A stretch of 64,000 bases of DNA from Hyphomicrobium_A sp964493785 (GTDB lineage: Bacteria > Pseudomonadota > Alphaproteobacteria > Rhizobiales > Hyphomicrobiaceae), in the NCBI GenBank assembly GCA_964493785.1, contig CAZBPM010000020.1, positions 1-64,000 on the forward strand, given 5' to 3'. The notes beneath the pieces were generated by a model. It did not search any database. It had not been told where the DNA came from and worked only from the letters and a program-made list of their open reading frames with translations. Below are positions 16,316 to 24,915 of the stretch, in pieces; the first letter of the stretch is position 1, and each line of letters begins with the position of its first letter. Position numbers and translations under genes: made by a program.

Positions 16316-16831
16316 TCAATCGGAGCCCGCTTGCAGCAGCCGGGCCGCTGTATCGATGGGAAGGAACAGGGTCTGCGGTCGCGCGCTGAATCCCTGAAAC
16401 CCATGATGCCGGTAGAAGGACGCTGCCGTGTCATCCTTGGCATCGACGAGCACCGTAAGCACCGCCGGCTCCGCCCGGAGCGCACGCAGGATGGCATCGA
16501 ATAGCAAAGCCGCGCCGAGCTGCTGGCCTTTGAAGCGCTGGTCGACAGCGAGCCTACCGATCAGCACCGCCGGCAGCACCGGGTAGCGGGGCAGGCGGCG
16601 GGTTTGTTCCTGGGGCAGGTCTTGGACCGGGATGCTGGCTGCCGCGAGCGTGTAGTAGCCAGCAATGGCAGCGCCGCCCTCAGGCAGGGCGACAAAGCAG
16701 TTGGACACGCGGCGGCGCATGTCCTGGCCGGCCTGCCGGGCAAGGTAGCCGTCAAGCGCCTCGACCCCGCAGGAGAAGCCATTGCGGTCATGGGCAGCGG
16801 TCAGCGCCTCGATACGAAAAGCGGGCGACAC
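16316..16831 (-). CDS. GNAT acetyltransferase toxin (TacT-like)
   Basis: A 171-residue GNAT N-acetyltransferase. The acetyl-CoA binding region is LIGRLAVDQRFKGQQLGAALL with the conserved Q/RxxGxG/A-type pyrophosphate loop, and AASFYRHHGFQGF forms the C-terminal motif. Its start comes one base after the stop of a DUF1778 protein, the standard TacA-TacT operon, in which the toxin acetylates aminoacyl-tRNA and is neutralised by the upstream antitoxin. Confidence 0.88.
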   Translation of the reverse strand: MSPAFRIEALTAAHDRNGFSCGVEALDGYLARQAGQDMRRRVSNCFVALPEGGAAIAGYYTLAAASIPVQDLPQEQTRRLPRYPVLPAVLIGRLAVDQRFKGQQLGAALLFDAILRALRAEPAVLTVLVDAKDDTAASFYRHHGFQGFSARPQTLFLPIDTAARLLQAGSD

Positions 16832-16832
16832 G

Positions 16833-17117
16833 CTAGGCTGAAATAATCAAGCGGCGATGAGCGGCTGCAGCCCGGCGCAGGGCGTCGTTGGGCTCCGGCG
16901 GGTTCAGGATAGACGCTGCCAGCGCCTGCTGATCCTCGACCGCCAGCCTGAGAACTTGCGCATCCTCGATGGTGCGCTGCGCAGCCTCTTGCGCGGCCGA
17001 TACGACGAAGTCGCTCAAAGACCGGCCCTGAAGCTCGGCAGCGCGGCGGACAACCGCCAGCGCTTCCGGGGAAATCCGGGCCTCAAGCCGCGTGGTGCGG
17101 GTTGTTGATTGGGGCAT
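16833..17117 (-). CDS. DUF1778 antitoxin (TacA-like)
   Basis: A 94-residue antitoxin. The N-terminal ribbon-helix-helix (TTRLEARISPEALAVVRRAA then GRSLSDFVVSAA) binds the operator, and the C-terminal tail (ILNPPEPNDALRRAAAAHRR) is the toxin-neutralising segment. Start at ATG 17117; an ATG four codons upstream is possible. Directly precedes the GNAT toxin. The module probably stabilises the element by post-segregational killing. Confidence 0.88.
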   Translation of the reverse strand: MPQSTTRTTRLEARISPEALAVVRRAAELQGRSLSDFVVSAAQEAAQRTIEDAQVLRLAVEDQQALAASILNPPEPNDALRRAAAAHRRLIISA

Positions 17118-17290
17118 GGTGAACCTCACTCTCTCTTTCTAATGTACGGGTTTTTACCGGACATTGCAAGTTTGAGTCTCAAAGGTCAGCCAGGCGGCGG
17201 TGGACGACAATATGTCAAGTGTCAAGCGACGGTTGACGATCCGATTCCCGGACAGGTAGCATCGGACAGGGATTCGAAAGGAGCTGTCTC

Positions 17291-17617
17291 ATGGCTGCTC
17301 GCACATCAATTCGGCTCGCCGAGCCCGTCCACCCGGGCGGCTTTGTGAAGAGCGAGATCATCGAGCCGCACGGCCTGTCGGTGACCGACGCCGCGCGCGC
17401 GCTCGGTATTACGCGCGCCGCACTGTCAGCCTTCCTCAATGAACACTCCGCGCTCTCACCGGAGATGGCACTACGGCTTGAGAAGGCGTTCGGCGTTTCG
17501 ATGGAAACGCTGATGCGCATGCAGAGCAGCTTCGACATCGCCCAGGCCCGCAAGCGGGCGGGGGAGATCAAGGTGGAGCCGTTCGCTGGCACGCCGGGTA
17601 ACCGGGAGGATACGTGA
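17291..17617 (+). CDS. HigA-like XRE antitoxin/regulator without adjacent HigB
   Basis: A 108-residue HTH protein of the HigA/VapI group: HPGGFVKSEIIEPHGLSVTD then AARALGITRAALSAFLNEHS as the helix-turn-helix. SD AAGGAG lies before ATG. HigA is normally preceded by a HigB (RelE-like) toxin, but the 170 bp upstream hold no such gene. It lies 33 bp before the methyltransferase, so it could instead be the controller of the four-gene restriction-like block. Confidence 0.85.
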   Translation: MAARTSIRLAEPVHPGGFVKSEIIEPHGLSVTDAARALGITRAALSAFLNEHSALSPEMALRLEKAFGVSMETLMRMQSSFDIAQARKRAGEIKVEPFAGTPGNREDT

Positions 17618-17650
17618 CGGCATGAAGAACGCACCGGGGGACGCACGCGC

Positions 17651-20449
17651 ATGAACGCCGTCGAAATCGAAGAAGCCATATCGGCACTCGCCGAGCAGCC
17701 GTTCGACGGCGGCGAATTTCCGTTCGCCTTCCTTCAGGCGTTTGGCAATAAGGAAACGACCCTCAAGCGTCTGCGCGCGGGCGCTTCGAACAAGTCCGAC
17801 CTGGGCGGGGTCCTCCAGACCAACAATATTCATATCGCTGTCTCGCCGCCGGGCGGGGTCACGAAGACACTCGGAGCGCTGAAGGCGAGCCCCGCTACAG
17901 CGAAGGCGAAGGCGCGCTTTATCCTTGCGACCGACGGCGCAGACTTCGAGGCTGAGGACATTGAGACGGGCGAGACGGTCGCCTGCGCGTACACCGATTT
18001 CCCCAATCACTTTGGATTCTTCTTGCCGCTTGCCGGCATTACAACCGTCAAGCAGCTGCGTGAAAGCTCCTTTGACATCCGCGCGACGAGCCGGATGAAC
18101 CGGCTCTATGTGGAGCTTCTGAAAGACAATCCTGAGTGGGGCACCGAGGCACGCCGCCATGACATGAACCACTTCATGGCGCGGCTCATCTTCTGCTTCT
18201 TCGCCGAAGATACGGACATCTTCCACAAGTCCGACCTGTTCACGGACACTATCGAGAAGATGAGCGCCAAGGATTCGTCGAACACTCACGAGGTGATCGG
18301 CGAGCTGTTCCGCGCCATGAACACGAAGCGCGAAGAGCGAGCCAAAGCCGGGATCGCGCGATGGGCGGACGCGTTCCCCTATGTGAACGGTGAGCTGTTC
18401 TCCGGCAGCACTGACGTGCCGCGCTTCAGCCGGATCGCGCGGTCATATCTCATTCACATCGGCAATCTCGACTGGACGAAGATCAATCCCGACATCTTCG
18501 GCTCGATGATCCAGGCCGTCGCCGAGGATGAAGAGCGCGGCGCGCTCGGGATGCACTACACGTCAGTGCCGAACATCCTGAAGGTGCTCAATCCGCTGTT
18601 CCTCGATGACCTGCGCACGACGCTGGAAGAAGCGGGAGACAATCCCCGCATGCTTCTAAACCTGCGCAAGCGTATGGCGAAAATCAGGGTCTTTGACCCT
18701 GCCTGTGGGTCTGGCAACTTTCTCGTAATTGCCTACAAGGAAATGCGCGACATCGAGGCCGAGATCAATAAGCGGCGCGGAGAAGCCGAGCGGCGTACTG
18801 AGATACCGCTGACGAATTTCCGGGGCATCGAGTTGCGCGACTTCCCAGCTGAGGTGGCGCGGCTCGCGCTCATCATCGCGGAGTTTCAGTGCGACGTGCT
18901 CTATCGTGGACAGAAGGAAGCACTACAGGACTTTCTCCCCCTCGACGCGCAGAATTGGATCACGTGTGGCAACGCACTACGGCTCGACTGGCTGAGCATC
19001 TGCCCGCCGACAGGGACGGGCGTGAAGCTGCACGGCGATGACCTTTTTAGCACACCACTCGACCAGGCGCAGATCGACTTCGACAACGAAGGTGGTGAAA
19101 CGTATATTTGCGGAAATCCCCCCTATCTCGGAAATAAACTCCAATCGGAAGAGCAGAAGTCCGATCTTAGTAACGTCTTTGACGGGCGAATCGAAGGGTG
19201 GAAATCCCTCGACTACGTAGCTGCGTGGTTTATGAGGGCGGCAGATTACGGCACCAAGACCAACGCGACATCTGCCTTTGTTACCACTAACTCGCTGTGT
19301 CAGGGACAACAAGTTCCGCTTCTGTGGCCAGCAATATTTGCAAGGAATCACGAAATTGTTTTTGCTCATACGTCTTTCAAGTGGGCAAATCTTGCAAGTT
19401 ATAATGCTGGCGTAACCGTAATTATTGTTGGAATTTCCAATTCCGACAGAAATAAGCGGAGACTTTACTCAATAGATCAAGACGGATCGACCCAAGTAAA
19501 GATATGTAACAACATTAATCCATACCTAGTAGATGCTCCGAACCTCGTTATTGAGAGCAGGCGCGACCCTGGACGGGGCCGTGCGCCCATGCTGTTCGGA
19601 AACATGCCTCGTGACGGTGGAAATTTAATTGTGACGCAAGAGGTACTTACTGCAACAAGACACCACCACGATGACGTATTTACTAAGTATCTGAGGCGCT
19701 TTGTAGGATCAGAGGACTTCATACAGGGCAAAGCACGATATTGTCTTTGGATCGAAAAGACCCAATACCAGGATGCTTTGCGTTCAACGCAAATTTCAAA
19801 AAGACTGGATGCCGTAAAGGAGATGCGACTTGCGAGTAAGGCCGGCTCAACGCGCGACTATGCAAAGGCTCCTTATCGGTTTGTCCAAATACAAGGCACA
19901 GCAAACGTCAACACCCTCATAGTGCCCCGTCACAGTTCCGAGCGTCGATCATATCTACCAGTCGGCTTGCTGGACGCATCCGCGATCATAGCCGACAGCG
20001 CATTCGCAATTTACGACGCGCCATTGTGGACGCTCTCGCTAATTGCTTCTCGCCTTCACCTTGTCTGGATCGCAGCAGTCTGCGGAAAGCTCAAAACGGA
20101 CTACCGTTACTCGAACACGTTGGGCTGGAACACGTTCCCCTTGCCTCGCCTTACCGCGAAGAATGAGTCGGATTTGAACGACTCCGCGGCCAACATTCTT
20201 TTGACACGAGAAAGCTACTTTCCGGCGTCAATCAGCGAAATGTACGACCCTGACGAGATGGGTGCTTCATTCCCGTCTTTGCAGCAAGCGCATGACCGCA
20301 ACGATGAGCTAGTTGAGCGCATCTACATTGGGCGGAAATTTAGGAACGATACTGAGCGGCTCGAGAAGCTGTTCGCAATGTACGCGGACGATCAGAAAGG
20401 CGGTCGACCCAGGGAGCAGATGGCGACTGGTACGGGAGGCCGCCCATGA
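17651..20449 (+). CDS. Large gamma-class DNA adenine methyltransferase
   Basis: A 932-residue class I SAM-dependent DNA methyltransferase. The N-terminal helical domain (about 1-330) is followed by motif I DPACGSGNF (349-357) and motif IV NPPY (489-492), the gamma order of N6-adenine methylases. About 400 residues then form the putative target-recognition and C-terminal domains. It resembles the methyltransferase part of MmeI/type IIL-like and related large enzymes, but no PD-(D/E)XK nuclease motif is apparent at the N-terminus. Bases from about 19090 to 20200 are visibly more AT-rich than the flanks, suggesting exchange of the recognition domain. First of four overlapping genes (ATGA overlap with the next). 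Confidence 0.9.
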   Translation: MNAVEIEEAISALAEQPFDGGEFPFAFLQAFGNKETTLKRLRAGASNKSDLGGVLQTNNIHIAVSPPGGVTKTLGALKASPATAKAKARFILATDGADFEAEDIETGETVACAYTDFPNHFGFFLPLAGITTVKQLRESSFDIRATSRMNRLYVELLKDNPEWGTEARRHDMNHFMARLIFCFFAEDTDIFHKSDLFTDTIEKMSAKDSSNTHEVIGELFRAMNTKREERAKAGIARWADAFPYVNGELFSGSTDVPRFSRIARSYLIHIGNLDWTKINPDIFGSMIQAVAEDEERGALGMHYTSVPNILKVLNPLFLDDLRTTLEEAGDNPRMLLNLRKRMAKIRVFDPACGSGNFLVIAYKEMRDIEAEINKRRGEAERRTEIPLTNFRGIELRDFPAEVARLALIIAEFQCDVLYRGQKEALQDFLPLDAQNWITCGNALRLDWLSICPPTGTGVKLHGDDLFSTPLDQAQIDFDNEGGETYICGNPPYLGNKLQSEEQKSDLSNVFDGRIEGWKSLDYVAAWFMRAADYGTKTNATSAFVTTNSLCQGQQVPLLWPAIFARNHEIVFAHTSFKWANLASYNAGVTVIIVGISNSDRNKRRLYSIDQDGSTQVKICNNINPYLVDAPNLVIESRRDPGRGRAPMLFGNMPRDGGNLIVTQEVLTATRHHHDDVFTKYLRRFVGSEDFIQGKARYCLWIEKTQYQDALRSTQISKRLDAVKEMRLASKAGSTRDYAKAPYRFVQIQGTANVNTLIVPRHSSERRSYLPVGLLDASAIIADSAFAIYDAPLWTLSLIASRLHLVWIAAVCGKLKTDYRYSNTLGWNTFPLPRLTAKNESDLNDSAANILLTRESYFPASISEMYDPDEMGASFPSLQQAHDRNDELVERIYIGRKFRNDTERLEKLFAMYADDQKGGRPREQMATGTGGRP

Positions 20450-21540
20450 GTCAAGTCGATCATATCGCGCAGCCAAGCTCCCGAACAACGCTCGAAGCCA
20501 TCGACGGCATCCTATCGCAGGCTGGAATCGAGGCGATGGATGTAGCCGCAGCATACATCACGTCAGGAGGGCTTAATGATTTGGTCGTTCGCAGCACCGC
20601 GACATTGGGGGCTAGGTGGACTGGCTTAGAGAAGAGGTGGCTTACCTCATTCGACTATTGCCGCACGGAGCCTGTGGCGCTTGGTGCCATGCTCTCAATG
20701 CCGGCTTCGACTGTTCGCGTGTACGACGCCCAATTCTGCTTGGCTCATGGTGGTATTCCGAGGGTGCCTTTTCACCCGAAGGCCTATTTGATGCGCAGTG
20801 ACCAGCGAGATTACGCCCTTACGGGTTCTGGCAACCTCTCACGGTCTGGATTGTCGAGGGGCATTGAGGCCGGGCTTGCAATCAGCGTGGATCGATTGGG
20901 CAAGGATGAGCCAACGTCGATCGCCGCCTTGCAGGCGCTGCGCGATTGGTACGCAGCGACGTGGGCTGCCGCAGCACCTCTGAGCGCAGCATTGTTGACA
21001 GACTACGCCAGAGTTTTCGAAAGCGCGGAGAACCTGAAAAAGCCTACACCGACGGAAGATGATGTTGCAAGCAGCGACACCAGTGCAGGTGCGATCTCTA
21101 GCGCAAACCTTCAAAAACTCAGAGTTTGTCGGCATTTTTGGATCGAAGCGGGCAACATAACAAAAAACAGAGGCCCGCTTCTGCCAGGAAGCCAGCTGAT
21201 GATGAAGCGTCTTTCACGAGTATTCTTTGGATTCCTGCCTATCGACGTGCCGACGAATACTCACATAGGAAACGTACAGATAAGTTTTAATTCGGGTATT
21301 TTAGACCAATACTCCCTGACCTACAGCGACAATAAGATGGACAAGCTAAATCTTCCCATTCCAGGCGCAGGTGGACCGGCTGCCTACGATGGCCAGCTCT
21401 TAATTTTCAGACAGTTGGGTCCAAGGGCATTTGACCTAACCTTGGGTACGCCGGCCGAGAAAGCAAATTGGTTGAGGAGAAGCCGCGCGATTGATGGCGC
21501 ATTCAAAATGACAAGCGGCCGTGAGTGGGGTGTATTCTGA
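20446..21540 (+). CDS. PLD-family nuclease-like protein with BfiI-type residue spacing
   Basis: A 364-residue protein with one phospholipase D motif: His110-Pro-Lys112, then Gly127-Ser-Gly-Asn130, with Glu141 after it. The spacing H-2-K-18-N-11-E equals that of the restriction enzyme BfiI (His105, Lys107, Asn125, Glu136, from memory). A single motif implies a homodimeric active site. The C-terminal 200 residues (from about 170) have no known domain and could bind DNA. Overlaps the methyltransferase by 4 bp and the helicase start by 1 bp. Most likely the metal-independent nuclease of the block. Confidence 0.8.
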   Translation: MSQVDHIAQPSSRTTLEAIDGILSQAGIEAMDVAAAYITSGGLNDLVVRSTATLGARWTGLEKRWLTSFDYCRTEPVALGAMLSMPASTVRVYDAQFCLAHGGIPRVPFHPKAYLMRSDQRDYALTGSGNLSRSGLSRGIEAGLAISVDRLGKDEPTSIAALQALRDWYAATWAAAAPLSAALLTDYARVFESAENLKKPTPTEDDVASSDTSAGAISSANLQKLRVCRHFWIEAGNITKNRGPLLPGSQLMMKRLSRVFFGFLPIDVPTNTHIGNVQISFNSGILDQYSLTYSDNKMDKLNLPIPGAGGPAAYDGQLLIFRQLGPRAFDLTLGTPAEKANWLRRSRAIDGAFKMTSGREWGVF

Positions 21541-23642
21541 TGGCAGGCAATATAAGGGACGAGAAAGGCACGCTCGCGGTTCCGTCCGTTTCAGTCACTT
21601 ATGCCCGCAACGGCACATCTACCAAGGCTAATTCCTTTGGCATGAGGCAGATGCAGGAGCGCGCCTATGAGCGGCGCGGTGAGCAGTATCTACTCATCAA
21701 GTCGCCGCCGGCCTCGGGCAAGAGTCGCGCCCTCATGTTCATCGCGCTAGACAAGCTGCACAATCAAGGCCTGAAGCAGGTCATCATCGTTGTGCCGGAA
21801 AAGTCTATTGGGGCAAGCTTCGGTGACGAGCCTCTGAGCAAGTACGGCTTTTGGGCTGACTGGGTCGTGCAGCCGAAGTGGAACCTGTGCAACTCGCCGG
21901 GGTACGACAACGGGGGCAAGGTTAACTCTTTGGGCGCGTTCCTTCACAGCGACGACCAGGTGCTGGTTTGCACGCACGCAACCTTCCGGTTCGCCGTGGA
22001 CAAGTTCGGCGTTGAGAAGTTCGACGACCGCCTGATTGCCGTCGACGAATTCCATCACGTGTCGGCAGACCCCGACAGCAAGCTCGGCCAGCACCTTGGA
22101 GCCTTCATTGCACGGGACCGAGTGCATGTCGTCGCCATGACCGGCTCTTACTTTCGGGGGGATGCGGTGCCGGTTCTCGCGCCGCATGACGAAGCGAAGT
22201 TCGATACCGTCACCTACACCTACTACGAGCAGTTGAACGGTTACGAGCATCTGAAGCAGCTCGATATCGGCTACTTCTTCTATTCGGGCTCCTATGTCGA
22301 TGACATTGCCCAGGTCATCGACATGGACGAGAAAACGATTGTCCATATCCCGAACGTGAATTCTCGCGAGAGCACGAAGCGCGGCAAGACGACCGAAGTC
22401 AGCGAGATCATGGGGGTCTTAGGAAGCTGGGAGGGGAAGGACCCCGATACAGGTTTCGACCTCGTGAAGCGCTCTGACGGGCGTATTCTGAAAATCGCCG
22501 ACCTCGTCGATGACGGTCCTGATCGGCACGCAAAGGTTCTGGCGTCGCTAAAGGACCCGGCGCAAAAGAACAACCGCGATCACGTGGACATCATCATCGC
22601 GCTCGGTATGGCCAAGGAGGGCTTTGACTGGATTTGGTGCGAGCACGCGTTGACGGTTGGTTATAGGTCAAGCCTCACCGAGATCGTACAGATCATCGGA
22701 CGAGCGACACGCGACGCGCCGGGCAAAACCCGCGCGCGCTTTACGAACCTGATTGCCGAGCCAGATGCAGCTGAAGCCGCCGTCACCGAAGCGGTGAACG
22801 ATACGCTCAAGGCTATTGCTGCCAGCCTGTTGATGGAGCAGGTACTGGCCCCGCGCTTCAACTTCACCCCGAAGAACCCGCAAAGCGGCCCAGTCGAGGG
22901 CTTTGACTATGGCGAGGGCGGGTACGACCCGAACAAGGGCAATGTCGGCTTCAATGAAGAAACCGGCCAGTTCCACATCGAGATTAAGGGCCTCGCCGAA
23001 CCCAAGAGCAAGGAGGCCTCGCGGATTTGCAGCGAGGACCTGAACGAGGTGATTGCGGCCTTTGTCCAGGACAAGACAGCCATCGAGCGCGGGCTGTTTG
23101 ACGAGGAGATGATCCCCGAAGAGCTGACCCAAGTCCGCATGGGGAAAATCATCAAGGACAAGTACCCCGAGCTTGACGAAGGCGATCAAGAGGCGGTCCG
23201 TCAGCATGCCATTGCTGCGCTGAACCTGACGCAGCAGGCAAAGCAGATCGTCCTTGGCGATGTTGAAGGCGGCGCGGGTGGCGGCCGGGATACCGAGCTT
23301 ACTGCCAATACCGCATTAATCGATGGCGTTCGCAAATTCGCGATGGACGTCCGCGAACTCGACATCGACCTCATCGACCGGATCAATCCTTTCGGCGAAG
23401 CCTACGCCATCCTCGCCAAGACCATGAGCGAGGAAAGCCTGAAGCAGGTCGCGGCAGCCATCGCTGCCAAACGCACCAGCCTGACGCCCGAGGAAGCGAA
23501 GGAGCTGGCTGTGCGCGCGGTCAAATTCAAGAAGGAGCGCGGACGATTGCCAGCCATAGACTCCCAGGACGCTTGGGAGCGCCGCATGGCGGAGGGCGCT
23601 GCCGCCTTTGTCCGCTTCAAGGATGAGGGCCGCTATGAGTGA
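21540..23642 (+). CDS. SF2 DEAD/DEAH-type helicase
   Basis: A 700-residue superfamily 2 helicase. Walker A is SPPASGKSR (55-63), Walker B DEFH (169-172, in IAVDEFHHVSAD), motif III-like AMTGSYFRGD, and motif VI QIIGRATRD (384-392). The C-terminal 300 residues are helical without a known domain. The start ATG 21540 overlaps the preceding stop (TGATG); five upstream codons are possible but lack a ribosome site. Domain order is like the motor subunits of restriction systems, probably translocating on DNA for the PLD or GIY-YIG partner. Confidence 0.88.
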   Translation: MAGNIRDEKGTLAVPSVSVTYARNGTSTKANSFGMRQMQERAYERRGEQYLLIKSPPASGKSRALMFIALDKLHNQGLKQVIIVVPEKSIGASFGDEPLSKYGFWADWVVQPKWNLCNSPGYDNGGKVNSLGAFLHSDDQVLVCTHATFRFAVDKFGVEKFDDRLIAVDEFHHVSADPDSKLGQHLGAFIARDRVHVVAMTGSYFRGDAVPVLAPHDEAKFDTVTYTYYEQLNGYEHLKQLDIGYFFYSGSYVDDIAQVIDMDEKTIVHIPNVNSRESTKRGKTTEVSEIMGVLGSWEGKDPDTGFDLVKRSDGRILKIADLVDDGPDRHAKVLASLKDPAQKNNRDHVDIIIALGMAKEGFDWIWCEHALTVGYRSSLTEIVQIIGRATRDAPGKTRARFTNLIAEPDAAEAAVTEAVNDTLKAIAASLLMEQVLAPRFNFTPKNPQSGPVEGFDYGEGGYDPNKGNVGFNEETGQFHIEIKGLAEPKSKEASRICSEDLNEVIAAFVQDKTAIERGLFDEEMIPEELTQVRMGKIIKDKYPELDEGDQEAVRQHAIAALNLTQQAKQIVLGDVEGGAGGGRDTELTANTALIDGVRKFAMDVRELDIDLIDRINPFGEAYAILAKTMSEESLKQVAAAIAAKRTSLTPEEAKELAVRAVKFKKERGRLPAIDSQDAWERRMAEGAAAFVRFKDEGRYE

Positions 23643-24819
23643 CCTTGATCTTGATGAGCTGCGCTCGGAACTGGACGACTTCGCCCAACCTGAGAAGAAG
23701 GGGGGTCGCACCGCACGCGAGGAACGCATAATTGCTGGCTTTGAGGAAATACAGCGCTTCACTGAAACAAATGGCCATGCTCCGCAGCATGGCGAAGACC
23801 GCGATATCTTCGAACGGCTGTATGCGGTCCGACTGGACCGGCTCCGGGCGCTTGAAGAATGCCGCTCGCTTCTGGCCCCCTTTGATCATCAAGGCCTTCT
23901 CGCCGGGGCAGCAACCGTTACTGCGGCGCCCTCGGAGACTATGGATGACGACGAGCTTCTGGCGGAACTCGAAGGTGCTGCCGGAGCCTCGGACATCACG
24001 GAACTCAGGCATGTACGGGCTGCGGCTGACAAACGAGCGGCCGAGGAAATAGCCAACCGCACGCTGTGCAAAGACTTCGACAAATTCAAGCCGCTGTTCG
24101 CCCAGGTCAGGAAAGACCTCGACGCCGGCGTGCGCAAGACGCGGCCCTTCCAAACGATGGCCGAAATCCAGCAGGGCGAGTACTTCATCGTCGGCGGCCA
24201 GATCGCCTATGTCGCGGAAGTCGGCGAAGAGTTCATGACCGAATACGAGCGTCGCGACAGCCGTCTGCGCGTGATCTACGATAACGGCACGGAGGCCGAA
24301 GTGCTGCTGCGGTCGCTGCAACGCGCACTCCACCGCGACGAAGCGGGGAGGCGGATCACCGATCCCGTAGCCGGGCCGCTATTCGCCAGTGAGAGCGAAG
24401 ACGGCGACCTCGCCAGCGGCACGATCTATGTGCTCCGCAGCAAGTCCAATGATCCTGCTATCGCACAGCATCGCGACGTGCTGCACAAGATCGGTGTGAC
24501 GGGCGGTGAGCTGAAAGCGCGGCTCGCAAATGCCAAGCTCGACCCGACCTTCCTGCTGGCCGACGTAGAGATCATCGCCACCTACAAGTTGGCCAATATC
24601 AACCGGACGAAGCTCGAAAACCTCATCCATCGCATATTTGACCCGGCCCGGCTCGACATCAAGATCAAGGATCGCTTCGGCAATCCGGTTGTCCCGCGCG
24701 AGTGGTTTCTTGTCCCGCTGTTCGTCGTCAACGAGGCCGTCGAACGGATCAAGGACGGGACGATCACCAGTTACCGATATGATCCAAGTGCAGCGGCACT
24801 GGTCCGTGCTGACCAGTGA
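23635..24819 (+). CDS. GIY-YIG domain protein (T5orf172/MUG113-like)
   Basis: A 394-residue protein. The N-terminal 250 residues are acidic and helical. The C-terminal part holds a degenerate GIY-YIG nuclease fold: GTIYVLRS (262-269), then HKIGVTGG (284-291) with Arg296, and a distal Glu in KLENLIHRIF. The first motif is TIY rather than GIY and the second KIG rather than YIG, as in T5orf172/MUG113 families. Overlaps the helicase end by 8 bp (ATGAGTGA), so it belongs to the same operon and would supply a second nuclease or a DNA-binding component. Confidence 0.8.
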   Translation: MSDLDLDELRSELDDFAQPEKKGGRTAREERIIAGFEEIQRFTETNGHAPQHGEDRDIFERLYAVRLDRLRALEECRSLLAPFDHQGLLAGAATVTAAPSETMDDDELLAELEGAAGASDITELRHVRAAADKRAAEEIANRTLCKDFDKFKPLFAQVRKDLDAGVRKTRPFQTMAEIQQGEYFIVGGQIAYVAEVGEEFMTEYERRDSRLRVIYDNGTEAEVLLRSLQRALHRDEAGRRITDPVAGPLFASESEDGDLASGTIYVLRSKSNDPAIAQHRDVLHKIGVTGGELKARLANAKLDPTFLLADVEIIATYKLANINRTKLENLIHRIFDPARLDIKIKDRFGNPVVPREWFLVPLFVVNEAVERIKDGTITSYRYDPSAAALVRADQ

Positions 24820-24915
24820 ACGCACACGCAGCGATAAGGGGCGAGACAAAGCCTCGTGGATCTTCATGGCAAGGGCCACTCTGATTCATGAGAAAATATA
24901 CGAAAGAACTGAATT

